Shown piece after piece: positions 49,203-62,063 of a stretch of DNA of 64,000 nucleotides (its first letter is position 1; every line of letters starts with the position of its first letter). This stretch comes from Cryptomeria japonica. Taxonomy: Eukaryota > Streptophyta > Pinopsida > Cupressales > Cupressaceae. The notes under the pieces were generated by a model. The model did not search any database, had not been told where the DNA came from, and saw only the letters and a list, made by a program, of their open reading frames with translations. Both the position numbers and the translations under genes were made by a program. The DNA lies in contig NC_081415.1 in NCBI RefSeq assembly GCF_030272615.1, positions 370,881,809-370,945,808 of the forward strand, in the 5' to 3' direction.

Positions 49203-51866
49203 CTGTCGAGCTCTCCTCTTGGCGACATGCTCTATCTAATGGCTCATTCAAATGCTTTATATGTCGCTACTAATACTAGATGTTTTGAGCATGTTTCTCT
49301 ACCAACTTCTCCATCTCCACCCTTTGTCATCTCCTACTCTGCCTAGCTAGTATGGGGATAGGCACTACTATCGCCTTCCCTCATCTTCTTGGCCTCTCCT
49401 CCCCAGCCATAGGCTCATCCACCTCCATCGCCTCTCCTCTTCCCTCTCCCTTATCCTCCTATCTCCTCTCCTCTCTTTCCTTCTCATCCTCTAGCTCCTC
49501 CTCTACCTCCTCCACAACATCAATCCTCTATCCCCTTTCCTCGCTGCAATCCTTAGAAGCTAGCTTCCTCTCCTACCTCTCCCCATCCTCTTGTTTCCAA
49601 CCTCCTCTACACAATCACTGCTAGCAATCCGGATAATCATACCCATGCTATCCCACCAGGTTAGATACCTAGTTGTAACTCCTGCATCATCCAATCCTCC
49701 AACATGGTCCCACACTACCTCCTCCATCTACCCACTTGGCCCTAGCCAGCTCCCTATTCACTAGCCTCCCCCAGCCTCTCGCCTCCCATGTCATTTGTGC
49801 AATTCAATGTGGCGGCCCTGCAATGTCCTATCATATTCAAAACTACTATTGTACCTTGTTTTTCGTATACCTCTAAATCACGTGCACTCGACATGCTATA
49901 ATATAAGATGGTGTCAGCATGAAAGGTATGTGCTCTCGATCCTCGGGCCAACTAGCTATATCCTTGTATATCATCCATACAATACAAATCTCATCAATCT
50001 AATCAAATAAAACCCTCCATTAGTCAACCGTATTCCTCACATACTGTAGGGTATCCTGCTAGATGAATAGAACTAGCTCATCCACTCCTCTTTCTATCCT
50101 CTGACCCATTGGTCATGCCACCAATATGTGCTCCTAGGCCCAGACAAGCAGTAGGGTAAAAAATCCTAATCTCCACTGATCAAGGTAATATATCATGTGG
50201 AGCTCTCTATAAAGATTTGATAGTACTAGTGTCCCCCATGCATAGGATTTGCATCGATCAATCACGTTGACCACGGTCTATGCGATCCTAAGAATGAACA
50301 CTTATACTCCCCTATCTAGTATCATATATCCACCAATAAGGGCAAAAACATGGACATTTAGATATAGGTTGGGTGTGCCTGCATATCGCAGAACTGTCAA
50401 CACCATTATGCCCCTCTATACTAGCACCTCTATCATCTAGAAAAACATCTACAATGTTGATGTGTTCCTGACATCTCTCATCACCACTCATGGCCCTCTG
50501 ATCAAGAGCTACAAAATCTTGTAAACATCCTCCACTATCACCATGATCTCCCTTATTGGCAAATAGAAGGTACGTGTCTCCAATCTCCATCTCTCTATTA
50601 GTGTTGTTAGCATGACAATATGCATTTGAATCTAGGGAATCCACACCAAATACCCCGAGCTGATTTGATCTAGGATCTCCCACTCTCTATCTCCAAAGTC
50701 CTCTACAAGCCTCAACATAGTAGACCTATTCTCCCATACCTAAAGAGAATCTATGCTCCATTGCATCATCATAACCACTTGTCAGCATTCATCTTATGTT
50801 AGCCAAAAACTTCAATTCTACCAAACCAGCACATCCGTTGATCTTTCAGACACATCTACTCTTTCACAAAGTGCATCCACCATTTTCTTTTGACATCCAC
50901 CCATTCCTTTTCCTTCCCTTATAGCCCCAGTCAATGGATATGCATATCCACTGATTTGTATTCCCCTACTGCCCAATTACTTTCACGAATACATGGATCC
51001 AATACTTTGATTTATTCCTTCCCGGTGGAATCCTTGATTCTTCCAATCTTTTCCAACCTCCTTTTGATTTTTTGTGGATTCACATATCTGCCTCTATATC
51101 TTGTCCTATTTTTAGTGGATTCTTCAAGTCCACCCTTTTTGGGTCATATCCACTGATCACCTCTTTTTCCCTTGTGGCAGATTCACCAAATCCACCACTT
51201 CTTGGGTAGATCCGCCCATCTTGAGTCAAATCCACCCATTCATTTCCCTATTGTGGGATTGGTAGACTTGCGTATCTGTCGATCTGGGCATGAATCTGCC
51301 AAACACGATATGATATATTCGCCAAATGTTCTCCTAAACTAATCATTAAATGCATAAAAATGAAATTATATGGAAGGTACAATCATCCATAGTTGGGTGT
51401 CTAGATATCATCATCTTTCCATGCTCCTCATGACATCTGCCACGTTCCTCGGTCCTCCCGACTTAATCATTTTCTCTCTTTCTCTTTTTCACTCTAAATT
51501 ACTCTAATTTTCTTAATTAAGGGTGCAGATGAGGGTAAGTTTTTGAATTTTATTTATATAGGGTCCATCATAACCCGACTCCATTATTAGTCCTGTTGCT
51601 ACCCCACTTTTCTATTTTCCTCTTATTGCTTTCTATCTTTGCCATTTATGCCTTTCCCCATCTTTTCTTTTCATTGTGCTTCCACTGTTTCGGTTCCCTT
51701 TTTCTTTTGAGACATTTTATGGGCCCCTTCTCTCTCCTCCCATCCATTGTCTGGTGGGGGCATCCATCCTACCTAATCTCACCTAGCATTCCTGCCATCT
51801 GGGGTATCCCTCCTTATCAGTGGTGTTTTATATTTTCTTTGAAATGATGTTATTCTAATGCTATCT
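49203..51866. other. Unassigned CT-rich stretch upstream of G1 LTR
   Basis: This may be the 3' interior of the gypsy-type element whose polypurine tract and LTR follow. The first part is CT-rich (49350-49620). Around 50870-51290 there are degenerate repeats of the type 'atccaccc..ttgggt'. A 123-codon minus-strand open frame (50683-50312) shows no recognisable domain. I support no gene here. Confidence 0.4.
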
Positions 51867-52869
51867 GAAAGAGGGGGAAAATGTAGACATCTAAATTTGA
51901 TAATCATTATATGATCAAATGAATTCCTATAATTCCCTCTTGTTTGAAGCCTAGTCACTAATTAAATAGTTTATTTCTTTAATTACATTCCCTTTTACTT
52001 TTAACCTTAGGTAAAATAATTTAATTAATCTGACTAGCTAACCTTTTGATCTAGCTTGATTAAATAAATTTTGTATTTATTTAATCAAAATATTTCTTTT
52101 CCTCTTTTCTTCCAAGATAAATTAATTTAATTCATAATCTTCCATTCAATTAAATAAGCTTATTTAATTTTGTCCTCCCTCTTCCCACTTGGAATTAAAT
52201 AGAATTTTTAATTCCGTCCACTCATTCTCTCTCCACCCATCACATCCTCCTACATTTTCCACTTGCCTCCTAATCCATGATTATTTTTATAATCATTTCC
52301 CTTAATCATATGTACATTCCTAATCATAATGATAATCCCTCCAAAGTCAACCCATGTCCACCTCAACCTTAAATGTTGAGTACCATCCATTACACCTTTG
52401 TCCACCCCAAGGAAAAATAAAGAATTCCTTTATTCCCCTCTCCAAAGTGCCTTGGAGTGTGAGGACTAGAAATGCCTTTATGACAAATATTCCTTGCACT
52501 TTGCCCCCAACCACCTAGTGCTGTCATCTTCTCACAAGTTGACACTTGTCAACTTCAAATTAAGTGTGAGAACCTCAAGCCATCTCCTCCCTTGTATCTC
52601 AACTTTTGATTCTAGCCCTCCATTCCAAAACTTCTACACTTAACCAAAAACAATCTCTCATTCACACAAAAAATAAGGAATGCATGCAACACTTGAATAT
52701 CTTGAGCACTTCTACTACCATCAAGCAATCTTGAGTAAATTTGGAGCTTCATACTATTATGCTACCAAATTTTTGAGCAAACATCCAATCAAGAATCAAA
52801 GGAAACATTGTTGCATCAAAGGAAGGTTAATAGCACTTAGGTTATTGCTTAATCTTTGTTTTACATGGA
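51867..52869 (+). mobile_element. Gypsy-type element G1: polypurine tract and truncated LTR
   Basis: A polypurine tract GAAAGAGGGGGAAAA (51867-51881) is followed by TGTAGACATCTAAATTTG at 51882, matching the start of the G2 LTR (TGTAGACACCTAAAATT at 56444). The similar T-rich, C-rich body continues to about 52869, then gives way to a (CA)n tract. The last 100-200 bases of the LTR are missing. Confidence 0.7.
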
Positions 52870-54160
52870 ACACACACACACACATATAAACTGATAAAGT
52901 ATTTCTGTAGAACCTAATAGTAAATATAGATTGAAGTAGAAAATAATTATTGAAATAAGATCCAAAAACTTAAGAAACAAAATCATAGATGATCAGTAGA
53001 AGTTAAATGGGGTCATTGTAATGCTAATAGTGTTGATTAGGAACTACTATTTTATTCAAAATCAATATTCATATTTGTTAAATTAATTGTGTGTGTGTGT
53101 TTTTGGTGAGATGTGTTGCAAATACTCCTCATGCTACTAAGGGTGGTAGCTAAGCTACATGGGGGAATTGTATTACATGTAATTTTTAAAAGATAAAATG
53201 TTTCTTATGTAATTTATGTCAAATAAGTAAGAGAAGGTGAAATCACTATTTATGTAATAACCATTGAAGTGGGAAGAGGGTTAAAAGGTGAAATACATTT
53301 TTACAAATTATTATAAACCTTTTGCTAATGGAGAGACTAGGAAAATTATACACACAAAACATGAATTTTATAAAGACCCTTGTAAAGGGTGTATTATAAT
53401 ATAATTTATGTTATGAGAGAGTGAGACAATTAGATACCACCTTTGACCTATTTTATAAACGCATGTGCAAAATACAAAAGAGTCACATCTCTTCTTTTTT
53501 CTTTGATTAAATTAATGAAATAAATTTGATTTTGATATTAATTAGTTATCTTCGATAAATCTGGAATGGTTAAACATGTTAAAAATAAAGTTGTATTTTA
53601 AATGAAAATGAAAGGATGATGAATACATTATGATATTATTGTGTTTTCCCTACCATGTACATGTTTTAGTTATAGTTTTGAGAATTGATCTATTGGCGTG
53701 TGAAAGAGTGTGATTGATTGCAGGTTGAGTTGAAGATGAGAACAGGGTTGATGAGAGGAGTCTAGCCATTTGGTAAAGGATGGACATAATGGATACCTAA
53801 TTTGCACACACAACATAGCTTCATGTAGGAAGTGTATTTGTTTGACATGATGAATGTTTCTGAATGAATTGATGATGTATAAATATAATTATTATCATAT
53901 TATTGAAATTAAATTGGAAATGAAAATACATCTACATACCTTATTTGTATCCATGTAATCATATATGTATGCCTTTATTTTGATATAAGGTACATGTTGA
54001 CTTTCTTTGGAAATAAAATATTTTTAATCTTAAATTACGTTGATATGTTCATCCTTTATATCTAAACTTTCTCAAGAAAAATCGATACTTGATTCAATGA
54101 GTAATATTCTTTGTTTTATAAGCTAGACACACACACGCACACACACGCACACACACACAT
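52870..54160. other. AT-rich stretch with CA/GT microsatellites
   Basis: Contains short (CA)n (52870-52885), (GT)n (53088-53101) and an imperfect ACACGC/ACACAC tract (54126-54160). No coding region was recognised. Confidence 0.5.
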
Positions 54161-54727
54161 TTGACTATATATGAAATATTTATAGATAATATTACAATAC
54201 GTGCAACCTATTATGGGCCTTGCCAAGTGAATCCAGTGGAGCATCAGAGGAGTGAAGTGAAATGGGAGGCTCCTCAACAGGGTTGTTATAATGTAAACTT
54301 TGATGGAGCTTCAAAAGGTGATCCAAGCAATTCAAGGGTAGGAGTTGTAATCAGAGATTGGTTGGGAAATATTTTGGTGATGGGAGTACAAACAATTGTT
54401 GGTGGGTACAAATAATGAGGGTGAAGCAAAAGTGGACATGTTGGCCATTCATTGGGGTAGAAAATTGGGTATTCAAAATCTGCATTTAGAAGGTGATTCC
54501 CAAATAATTATTAAAGCAATCATTAAAGGGGAGGCTCAAGATTGGTATCTCAAAATTTTTTTTTTTTCCATTGCAAATGATTTAAAAATATTTAATAATT
54601 ATTTCATTTCACATGTGTGGAGGGAGGGGAATGAGGTGGTAGATGTACTTTCAAAGTGGATGCTTTCATTTGATGAAGTGGATGAGGTTTGTATTGAGGA
54701 TTTCAACAATCTCATGGATGATGAAGT
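54161..54727 (+). pseudogene. LINE-type RNase H fragment
   Basis: The open frame reads VKWEAPQQGCYNVNFDGASKG, then GVVIRDWLGN. After a one-base shift near 54405 it continues TNNEGEAKVDMLAI, LHLEGDSQIIIKAI and SHVWREGNEVVDVLSKW. The catalytic Asp, Glu and Asp of RNase H are all present. It is the domain found at the C-terminus of plant LINE ORF2 and in free-standing plant RNase H-like pseudogenes. No reverse transcriptase precedes it. It is cut at 54728 by the E2 LTR. Confidence 0.8.
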
Positions 54728-56443
54728 TGTAGGTAATTTAAGTAGCGGAACAACTTCCTACACTAACCTTGAGAGGAGGGTAATGCAAATTTTTTTACAT
54801 ATCATTAAAATAGTTACAGAAAATTAACAGAAATAGACACAACAACATGCATACCACAACACAATGATTTATATGGGGAAAACCCTTTTGAGAGAAAAAC
54901 CACACACTCCAAAAGCTGCCCAATATATTATTCAGTAATCAATAATAGATTACAATATACTTGTAGAGAAAGATCTTCATAGGAGTACTACTAATCAGAG
55001 ATTCAAATGTAACTCAATAGCTATAAGACTCTTACACATAATCTCTATCCCACGCACCTCATATATAATAGATACAATACAAGAAACCTTCAAACGATAT
55101 TACAAAACCATGGGCTAAAACCACCCAATAAAGTGGAGCCCACCTTATCTCCGATATATATGCTCTATGATGTATCAAAACACACATAAACATGTGTCTC
55201 TCCCTTTTACAACTCATTTATGTGTTTGATATATATTATATTTCCTATTTCAGGAGTACAAACTTCTGGAGGCCATAACTTGTGAACCGTGTATCCGATT
55301 CGTGAACCATTTGAAGTTCCAAAAAGCTTGCAAAGTGATCTATCACCTCATAGAATTCTACACCATTTACACTCACTTTTTAGGGATTTTTGGAGCCTCT
55401 AAAGTCCTCAAAAGTAAATGTAAATCTTTCATCACACCCGTCCAAAATGGAAACTATCATATCTTCAAAACTAGTAGTGATCTTGCGATGAAACTTTATC
55501 GAAATGCTTATCTAGCCAACCCAAATATTTAGGGAGAATTTTGCACCATTTCATGCTCAAATGAAGAATTACTATAAATAGTAACCTCATGTAAATTCAA
55601 GGTTAAGACACCATTTTTTCCAACATTCTCCCACTTGTTGAACACCTTGTAAAAGCAAAGGGAGTATCAACATAATAAATTAATTGCTAGGGGCCATGAG
55701 GGCAATAGACTTTGAACACCATCTGAACTTCTCTGTGCTTATAGCCTTAGTTAAAGAATCCACAACATTCATCAAAGTGTCTACCTTAACCAACTTCACC
55801 CTACCATCTTCGACCATATCTATGACAAAATGATACTAAACATCAATGTGCTTGGTCCGGGCATGAACTGTTGGGTTCTTAGCTAGGCAGATCACACTAC
55901 AATAAATTGTCACTGCACCTTGTTTTATTCCAAAATCTAAACACAATCTCTTAAAACAAATGGCTTCTTTACATGCATGAGTAGCTTCCATATACTCTGC
56001 TTTTGTAGTGGAAAAAGCGACCATATCCTTTTGCTTACTCATCCAGCTAATTGCACCACCAAATAAAGTAAACACATAAGCACTAGTGGATCTTCTGCTA
56101 TCAATATTACCTGCCCAGTCTGAATCCACATAACCATGAATATCAAGGAAAATCACGTCTCCAACCAAATTACCATAATAACACAAAGAATACTCTGAGG
56201 TACCCTTCAAATATCTGAAGACTCTTTTGACTGCATCCCAATGAACTCTACCATGATTAGACATATATGTGGAAAGAACTCCCATTGTTTGGACAATGTT
56301 TGGTGTAGTACAAACATAACATACATCAAACTTCTAACTGCACTCCGGTAAGGCACTCTTTTCATGTCTTCCATCTCCGATGGGAATGTAGGACAATCTA
56401 AAACAAATAATTTCATTTCAACTATAAAAGGAACACACAATGG
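54728..56443 (-). mobile_element. Copia element E2: 3' LTR and end of pol (minus strand)
   Basis: The LTR occupies 54728-55625 (minus-strand TGTTGGAAAAAATGG to CCTACA), preceded by polypurine tract AAGTGGGAGAA. Upstream on the minus strand comes the end of pol. The element is interrupted at 56444 by G2. It is the same family as E1 in opposite orientation, about 12 kb away. Confidence 0.85.
55680..56443 (-). pseudogene. Element E2 reverse transcriptase end and RNase H
   Basis: The minus strand encodes MKRVPYRSAVRSLMY, then after a shift near 56290 GVLSTYMSNHGRVHWDAVKR, FRYLKGTSEYSL, GYVDSDWAGNIDSRRSTS, STTKAEYMEATHACKEA and AKNPTVHARTKHIDV. A stop follows at 55836, and the tail reads LTKAISTEKFRWCSKS near 55750. 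These are the conserved blocks of copia RNase H. The 5' part of the gene is expected beyond element G2, to the right of the window. Confidence 0.85.
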
Positions 56444-57520
56444 TGTAGACACCTAAAATTAATATTTAATTAATTTAAGCCTATCAACATAATTAATTAA
56501 TTTAATTGTGTTATCCTTATCCCTCTAAGAATTAATTAAATCTAATTTAATTAATCCTGTCACTATTGTCCAATAATTAATTTATCAAATAAATTAATTA
56601 TTCCTCTATTCTTCTAAAGTCCCCTCTAATAATTATTTCCTCTAAACCCCACTTAGTTAATTAATTCTAATTAATTAACCTAGTCATGTGATTCCTACAA
56701 ATCACTTTTCCTAATTTCATTAGCCTAATCAATCCTTCTAGAATCTCTCATAATCATGATTATCATTATCCCTCAATTTTTAATTCCCACTCATGTCACA
56801 TCAACATTGAGTCTCTCAAAGAAATTCAAATTTCTTTGAATCCCTCAATGCATCCTTATTTTGGAATTTTATTTATTTATTTGTAATTGGCTGAAGCCTG
56901 AATAGCTTTTGACCAAAGCTATGAACCAGTGGGGACATAGTAGGGGGCCCCATCCCCATTACATATCTTTATTTTGGACTTTTTAATTCCTCATATTTGA
57001 AATTTAAATTTCTCCCCCCCTTTTCCAAGGAATTTTATATTCCTGTTTATTTTCCCAAGGTACCCTTGATCCATGCCTTCTATCTAAAATCAATCTCAAA
57101 CCTTCATAATCAAATCAATCTTGGCCTTCCATTTGCCTCATCCAATCTATAAATTGGAGCCTATTCTCCTCACAAATCATCCACTTCTCATGCATTGTCA
57201 TGCTGCTCTTTTCTCCTCTTCTTTCTCCAATCTTTCAATTCAAATCCATCCAAAGTCCATCCAATAATCCTATCAAATCTATTATTCTTGTTGAGCAAAG
57301 GAGATCAATCCACATCCAAATCAAGCAAGGATCACATCAAGTGGAGCATCAAGGGTGCATCTTCATCATCCACTTCATCAAGCTCAATCCGAGGGAGAGG
57401 TAAAAAAAGCAAGGTATAAGCTTTGTCTTCATGTTTTTATGTGGTTTTATGCATGTTTCATGTTCTAATATCTTTTAGTGTTTTGTTTGTGCACTAACCA
57501 CCTCAATTCACCTTGCTCCA
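56444..57520 (+). repeat. Element G2 5' LTR
   Basis: Runs from TGTAGACACCTAAAATTAAT to CACCTTGCTCCA, with TG..CA ends. The first half is rich in 'aattaatt' words and is also shared with the G1 LTR at 51882. Confidence 0.75.
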
Positions 57521-57522
57521 TT

Positions 57523-57542
57523 TTGGCATGCCCGATGGGACC
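57523..57542 (+). promoter_or_regulatory. Element G2 probable primer binding site
   Basis: TTGGCATGCCCGATGGGACC lies three bases after the LTR end. It has the general form (TTGGCxxxxC..TGGGA) of primer sites in plant Tat/Athila-type gypsy elements. The tRNA was not identified. Confidence 0.5.
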
Positions 57543-57603
57543 CACGTCCCAAATTTGACAAAAAATTGAGTTTTTTGTGAAGGTTTCTCACAGGATTCAC
57601 ATT

Positions 57604-57953
57604 TCAGCACGAGCGCACACACATTAGCGTGATTGTTTCTTGATCAGCGCGACTGTCTCGGGTTTGGCGCGATCGCAGAAAATTTTTAGAAATTTTGGCA
57701 GCTCTCTATACTTTAGCGCGACCGCCGCGAAAATTCTTCTATCTCCTCCTCATTCTTCCTCTTCTACATTCTTCTATCTTCTCACTTCTATTTTTTTTAA
57801 GTTGTCGCTTCAGCGCGACCTCTCTGTGATTAGCATGAGCATTTTTGTGAAAAATTTAAATTTAAATTTTTTTGGGGTGCTAACTCTAGTTGTTTTGATG
57901 TGAGCGCCCGCGTATTAGCGCTAACTCGAGCGCCTGATAATCAGCACGACTGT
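57604..57953 (+). repeat. Cluster of AGCGCGA-type motifs in the G2 leader
   Basis: Words of the form TYAGCGCGACTG recur about ten times: near 57622, 57643, 57664, 57713, 57810, 57829, 57902, 57914, 57926 and 57940, some with C-to-T or G-to-A changes. The surroundings are T-rich. Confidence 0.65.
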
Positions 57954-60038
57954 ATTTTTTTTTTCTTCTGTTCTTTTTAAATATTAATAATCTAAATATT
58001 TTTTCTGTTTTTTCACCATATCTTCTTTATCTTCACTCTGTTTTCCTCCAAATTTCACTAGATCCCCCGCAATTTCATTTTCCATATTTCCTTCCTTGAG
58101 GACCTTATCCCAAATTCCACTTTTTGAAGCCCGAAATCCCACATTTCTCTATTTTTAGGGTTGGCCATAACTTCTTCCAGTTTTATCCAATCACCTCCAA
58201 ATTTTGCCATATTGTCTATCTCCAATTTTTGCTTCTTTGTCCCTCTAGGACAAATTTTCCATTCCTTCACCTCTCCTCTAAAATCCCCATTTTATGCTTG
58301 CCTATCCCTTAGAAGTGGCAAAAACCTAGTCAAACCCCATTTACCCATCAAAGTTTCCTCCAAATCCACATTTGCCATTAGTAGAAAAGTTTTTATTCTT
58401 GTTTTTCTACTCATTCCCAAACAATTAATTTTATTTTTTTTGGGTCATTCTTTTGTCTTTTTCAGGATGCTTGTTGAAGACTTCATTTCCAAACTACTAA
58501 TCCACTTTTTTGTAGGTTGCCTAAGTAAATCCAACCAAACATTGTGTTTTTCTTAATCTTTTTATTCTAGGCACCTAGATTTTAATTAGGGGTAAAATAA
58601 CTCTTGCTTTTTGTGTTTGAGGAAAGTGTAGAGGTAGGAGAGTATGCTCGTCTACATAGACAATCAGAAATCTTGACCCTCAAACCTTTTCTTATTTGAT
58701 TGCATGCTTACCCTTAGCGGGCCTGCCCTCCCAACTTTTTCTTTGAGAAAATAAGAGGGGAACAACCCAAGTGAGTACACCCAGACCTGGGGTTCCCAAC
58801 TCACTATAATAAATAGGCCATTAACTACGAAAGGGTCAACGGCTGGGGTTATATGAGAGTTCACTCTCACATTGGGTGCTTAGTAGGATCCTAGAGATCT
58901 CAATCACACTTGCATGACTACTAAGTTCTTGGTACTTCATTGGGCTATAGGCCTCAATTGCGCTTGCGCAACTGCGAAGGGTAGCTCCTAACAAGAAGCC
59001 ATACTAAACACCTTGTGCATAGTGGCCAAAAACCTTCTAGTCATTGGTGCAGGAGGTCGGACCTCCGAAGCCGCCCATATTTTTACGGCCCTTAGTACAG
59101 ACACAAATTTTGCCATGAGGAGTTTTCATGGGAATTGAGTCTTGGCTGCCCCGAAGAAGTGAGTGTCGTGGAGGGGAGCCAGTGGGGTCAAGCATCTAAG
59201 TGTCCACTCTAGGTAAGCGTAGCTGAGAAACCAATTGGGATCCATTGACTATTGTCTTTTCTCACCATAGGATATGTTGTGAATGCACATGAGTGACTTT
59301 TGAGTCTAACTTCTCTTGACCATTGTGTTTTCTTTACTTGACATCTCTTGCCAAGTCCATCCCCCACAACCAATCAATCCTCCCTCTTTCCAAATTCCAT
59401 TTTGTCATCATTAAATCTTTAATCAATTTCTATCTATCCAAGAAATTCTCCAATCCCCAATCCACTTTCATCCATTCAAACAATCATCCTTCCTCAACTA
59501 ATATTCATTCTTCCTCTAATCCAATCAAATCTCCAAAATTCCAATCAATCAAATCCATCCATTTTCCTAATCCGATTATCCAATCCAACCAATCAACCAA
59601 TCTAATCTAATCCAAACCCAATCCAATTTAATCCAATCCAATCCAAATCAATCCAATTTAATCCAATCCAATTATTTAATCCAAATAAAATCCAATCTAA
59701 TCCAATCCAATCCAAATCCAAATCCAAATCCAATCAAGTCCTAATCAAAGGACCAATCCAATCAAGTCCTAATCCAAGGACCAATCCAATCCAATCAAAC
59801 CAAGTCCTAATCCAAGGACTAATTCAATCAAATCCAATTCATCCTCCAAATCCAATCAAGTCCTAATCCAAGGACTAATCCAATCAAATCAAATCCAATC
59901 CAATCCAAATCTAATCAAATCTAATCCATCATCATTCAAAGCCAAGTCCTAATCCTCATCTTCATTTAACATCATCTTCATAATCATTCCCCTCCAAAAC
60001 ACATTCATCCAATTCCAATCTAATCCTTCACTTTGAAC
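57954..60038 (+). other. G2 leader, non-coding
   Basis: A long untranslated leader. It holds a GC-balanced block (58620-59280) with inverted repeats, TTGCGCTTGCGCAA (58958-58971) and GGAGGTCGGACCTCC (59052-59066). From 59590 to 59940 comes degenerate repetition of AATCCA/TCCAATC. No open frame is supported. Confidence 0.5.
59590..59940 (+). repeat. AATCCA-type short tandem repeat
   Basis: Irregular repetition of 'aatccaatcc' mixed with a longer unit 'caagtcctaatccaaggac' that recurs at about 59726, 59764, 59800 and 59857. Confidence 0.8.
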
Positions 60039-62063
60039 ATGACTACCCAAAATTTCAAATCTTGGTATGAGAAGATGCTCATGGAAGTTCATGAATCTGC
60101 CTACCAAGTTAATCCCATAATCTCCCACTTGCCTATCATGCCTTCATCCATCCCATCCTAACACATTATACCCAATCCCAATCTATACCATATCTCTTAT
60201 CCTTCCTCTACCTTTGAAAAGGGAAATCCATCTTATTCCACATCCATATCTCCATATTATCCCTCATCCACCTACTCCTCTAATCTAATAAGTATACCTC
60301 CATCTCCCCTCCCATCCATATCTCAACCCTCATCCTTTCATAACGCATTCATTACCTCTACTCCCCATCCAAATCCTTTACTCCATAGTCGTCCAATCAT
60401 TAATCCTAATTCCCCAATCCATTATCCTAATCCTCCATCCAATCCCAATCCTAATCATCCATCCAATCACAATCCTTCATCTAATCCTAATCCTCCATCC
60501 AATCACAATCCTTCATCTAATCCTAATCCTCCATCCAATCCCAATCCTCCATCTAATCCTAATCCCCCATCCAATCCCAATTCTCCATCTAATCCCAATC
60601 CTCCAAAATCCATATTGTCCACATCCTCCAAATCCATCATCCATAATATTATCCAAGACATGCTAGCAAAGGAGACAAAATCCTCACCTCAAAGCAAAGT
60701 AGCCAAGTCTCCTCAAGTCCTCCATCCACCCCAATCACCTCCACCTCAAAATAAATCCCAATCCCCCACAATTCATGATACTCCCATTTCCCCATCTTCT
60801 CACATCAAAGCTTCCACATCTTTCTCCATCACACAATCCCCACAACTCCCAACATGCCAAAAGCTTGTTCCAAAGCATTCTAGCATAGAAACCTCTCCAT
60901 CTCATAATGCATCTCCCTCCACTCCATCTAATGATCCCATCCCCTCCACTTCCTCTCATGATCATATTAATCCTCTATCATCGCATGATCCTCTTCCATC
61001 TCATGATACAATCACCCCTCCCACTCCACCTGATGATACCCTCCCTAGTCAAGATCAAAGTATCCCTTCATCTCCATGTCATGATCCCAATCCATCTAAA
61101 TATCCTAATCTTCCTTCCACATCTCATCCCCCTCAAAATGGACTCGCATCTTGTTTGCAAAATAATAAGGGTCCTCAAGATAATTCTCAAGATGTTGGTA
61201 CATCCTTTATTCCTCCTAAATCCAAACTTACCTCCTACAAATCAAAATCCCATTATCCCTCATCTTCCGCATCCATTTTGGGACCCTATGTTCCAAAGTT
61301 AAACCCTTCATTCCTTCCATCCATTTTGGGCCCCTATGTTCCGATGCTCAATCCTACATCCCTTCCATCCATATTGGGTCCTTACATCCCTCCATCCACC
61401 ACTCCATCACCTCAAGTAATCTCTAAGCAAGATCAACAAAGGGACACATCCTTGGATGCCTCCCAACACTCTCTTTCCACCATCCCATCCATAAAATCCA
61501 CCAATCCTTCATCCTCATGCACCCATCCCATTGCTATTGGAAGCAATTTGGATGCCCAATATAAAAAGAATAACACTCAAAATCCACAAAAATCAAAGGA
61601 TCAACATGTCCCCTCAAAATGACATGCTCAAAATAAAAATGTAATCCGAAAGAAAGAAAAATAAAAAAGGCCACAAAGGCCCCAAAAGAAAAAATCAAAA
61701 ACTATGCGGATTCCCAAAGAAGCAATGCATCCCAAAGCAAAATCAAAATTGGCATCCAAACTTGTTAATCCAAAAGCTCCATCCATTCATAAATCCTCCA
61801 ATCCTCCATCTAACACTCCTTCATCTTCAAAATCCATTTTGGGTCCTTATGTCCCGAAATCCACTACCCCAACTCCATTTACCCCTTCTTCTATTTTGGG
61901 TCCTCATTTCCCAAAATCCACACTTTATCCCCCATCCAATTCAAAACACTCTCTCCCACTACTCTACCACCCTTCAAGGTGTGTACCAATGTTGATCTTC
62001 CACAAATTCTTCAAAACCCCATCCATTATCCACCATCCACTTTTCACAATCCCATTCCGTTAG
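60039..62063 (+). pseudogene. G2 gag-like ORF with SNPNPP and SILGPYVP repeats
   Basis: From ATG at 60039 one frame of 675 codons runs to 62063 with three stops (60159, 61620 and about 61668). The N-terminus (MTTQNFKSWYEKMLMEVHES) is helical and gag-like. Residues 130-190 are a low-complexity tract of SNPNPP units. A Pro/Ser-rich middle with repeated SHDP words follows. At 61272-61415 a 48-bp tandem repeat encodes three copies of the 16-residue unit SILGPYVPKLNPSFLP. Two more SILGP(Y/H) motifs appear at about 61840 and 61892. Before them lies a Lys-rich basic stretch (RKKEK, QKKKSK) that could bind RNA. No zinc knuckle is present. The gag role is inferred from position. Confidence 0.6.

Noticed and set aside
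49352..49624. Ser/Pro-rich 90-codon open frame
   Set aside because: CT-rich sequence gives such frames by composition; no domain or neighbour supports it.
50312..50683. Minus-strand 123-codon open frame
   Set aside because: No recognisable motif and no adjoining coding sequence; kept only as part of an unassigned stretch.
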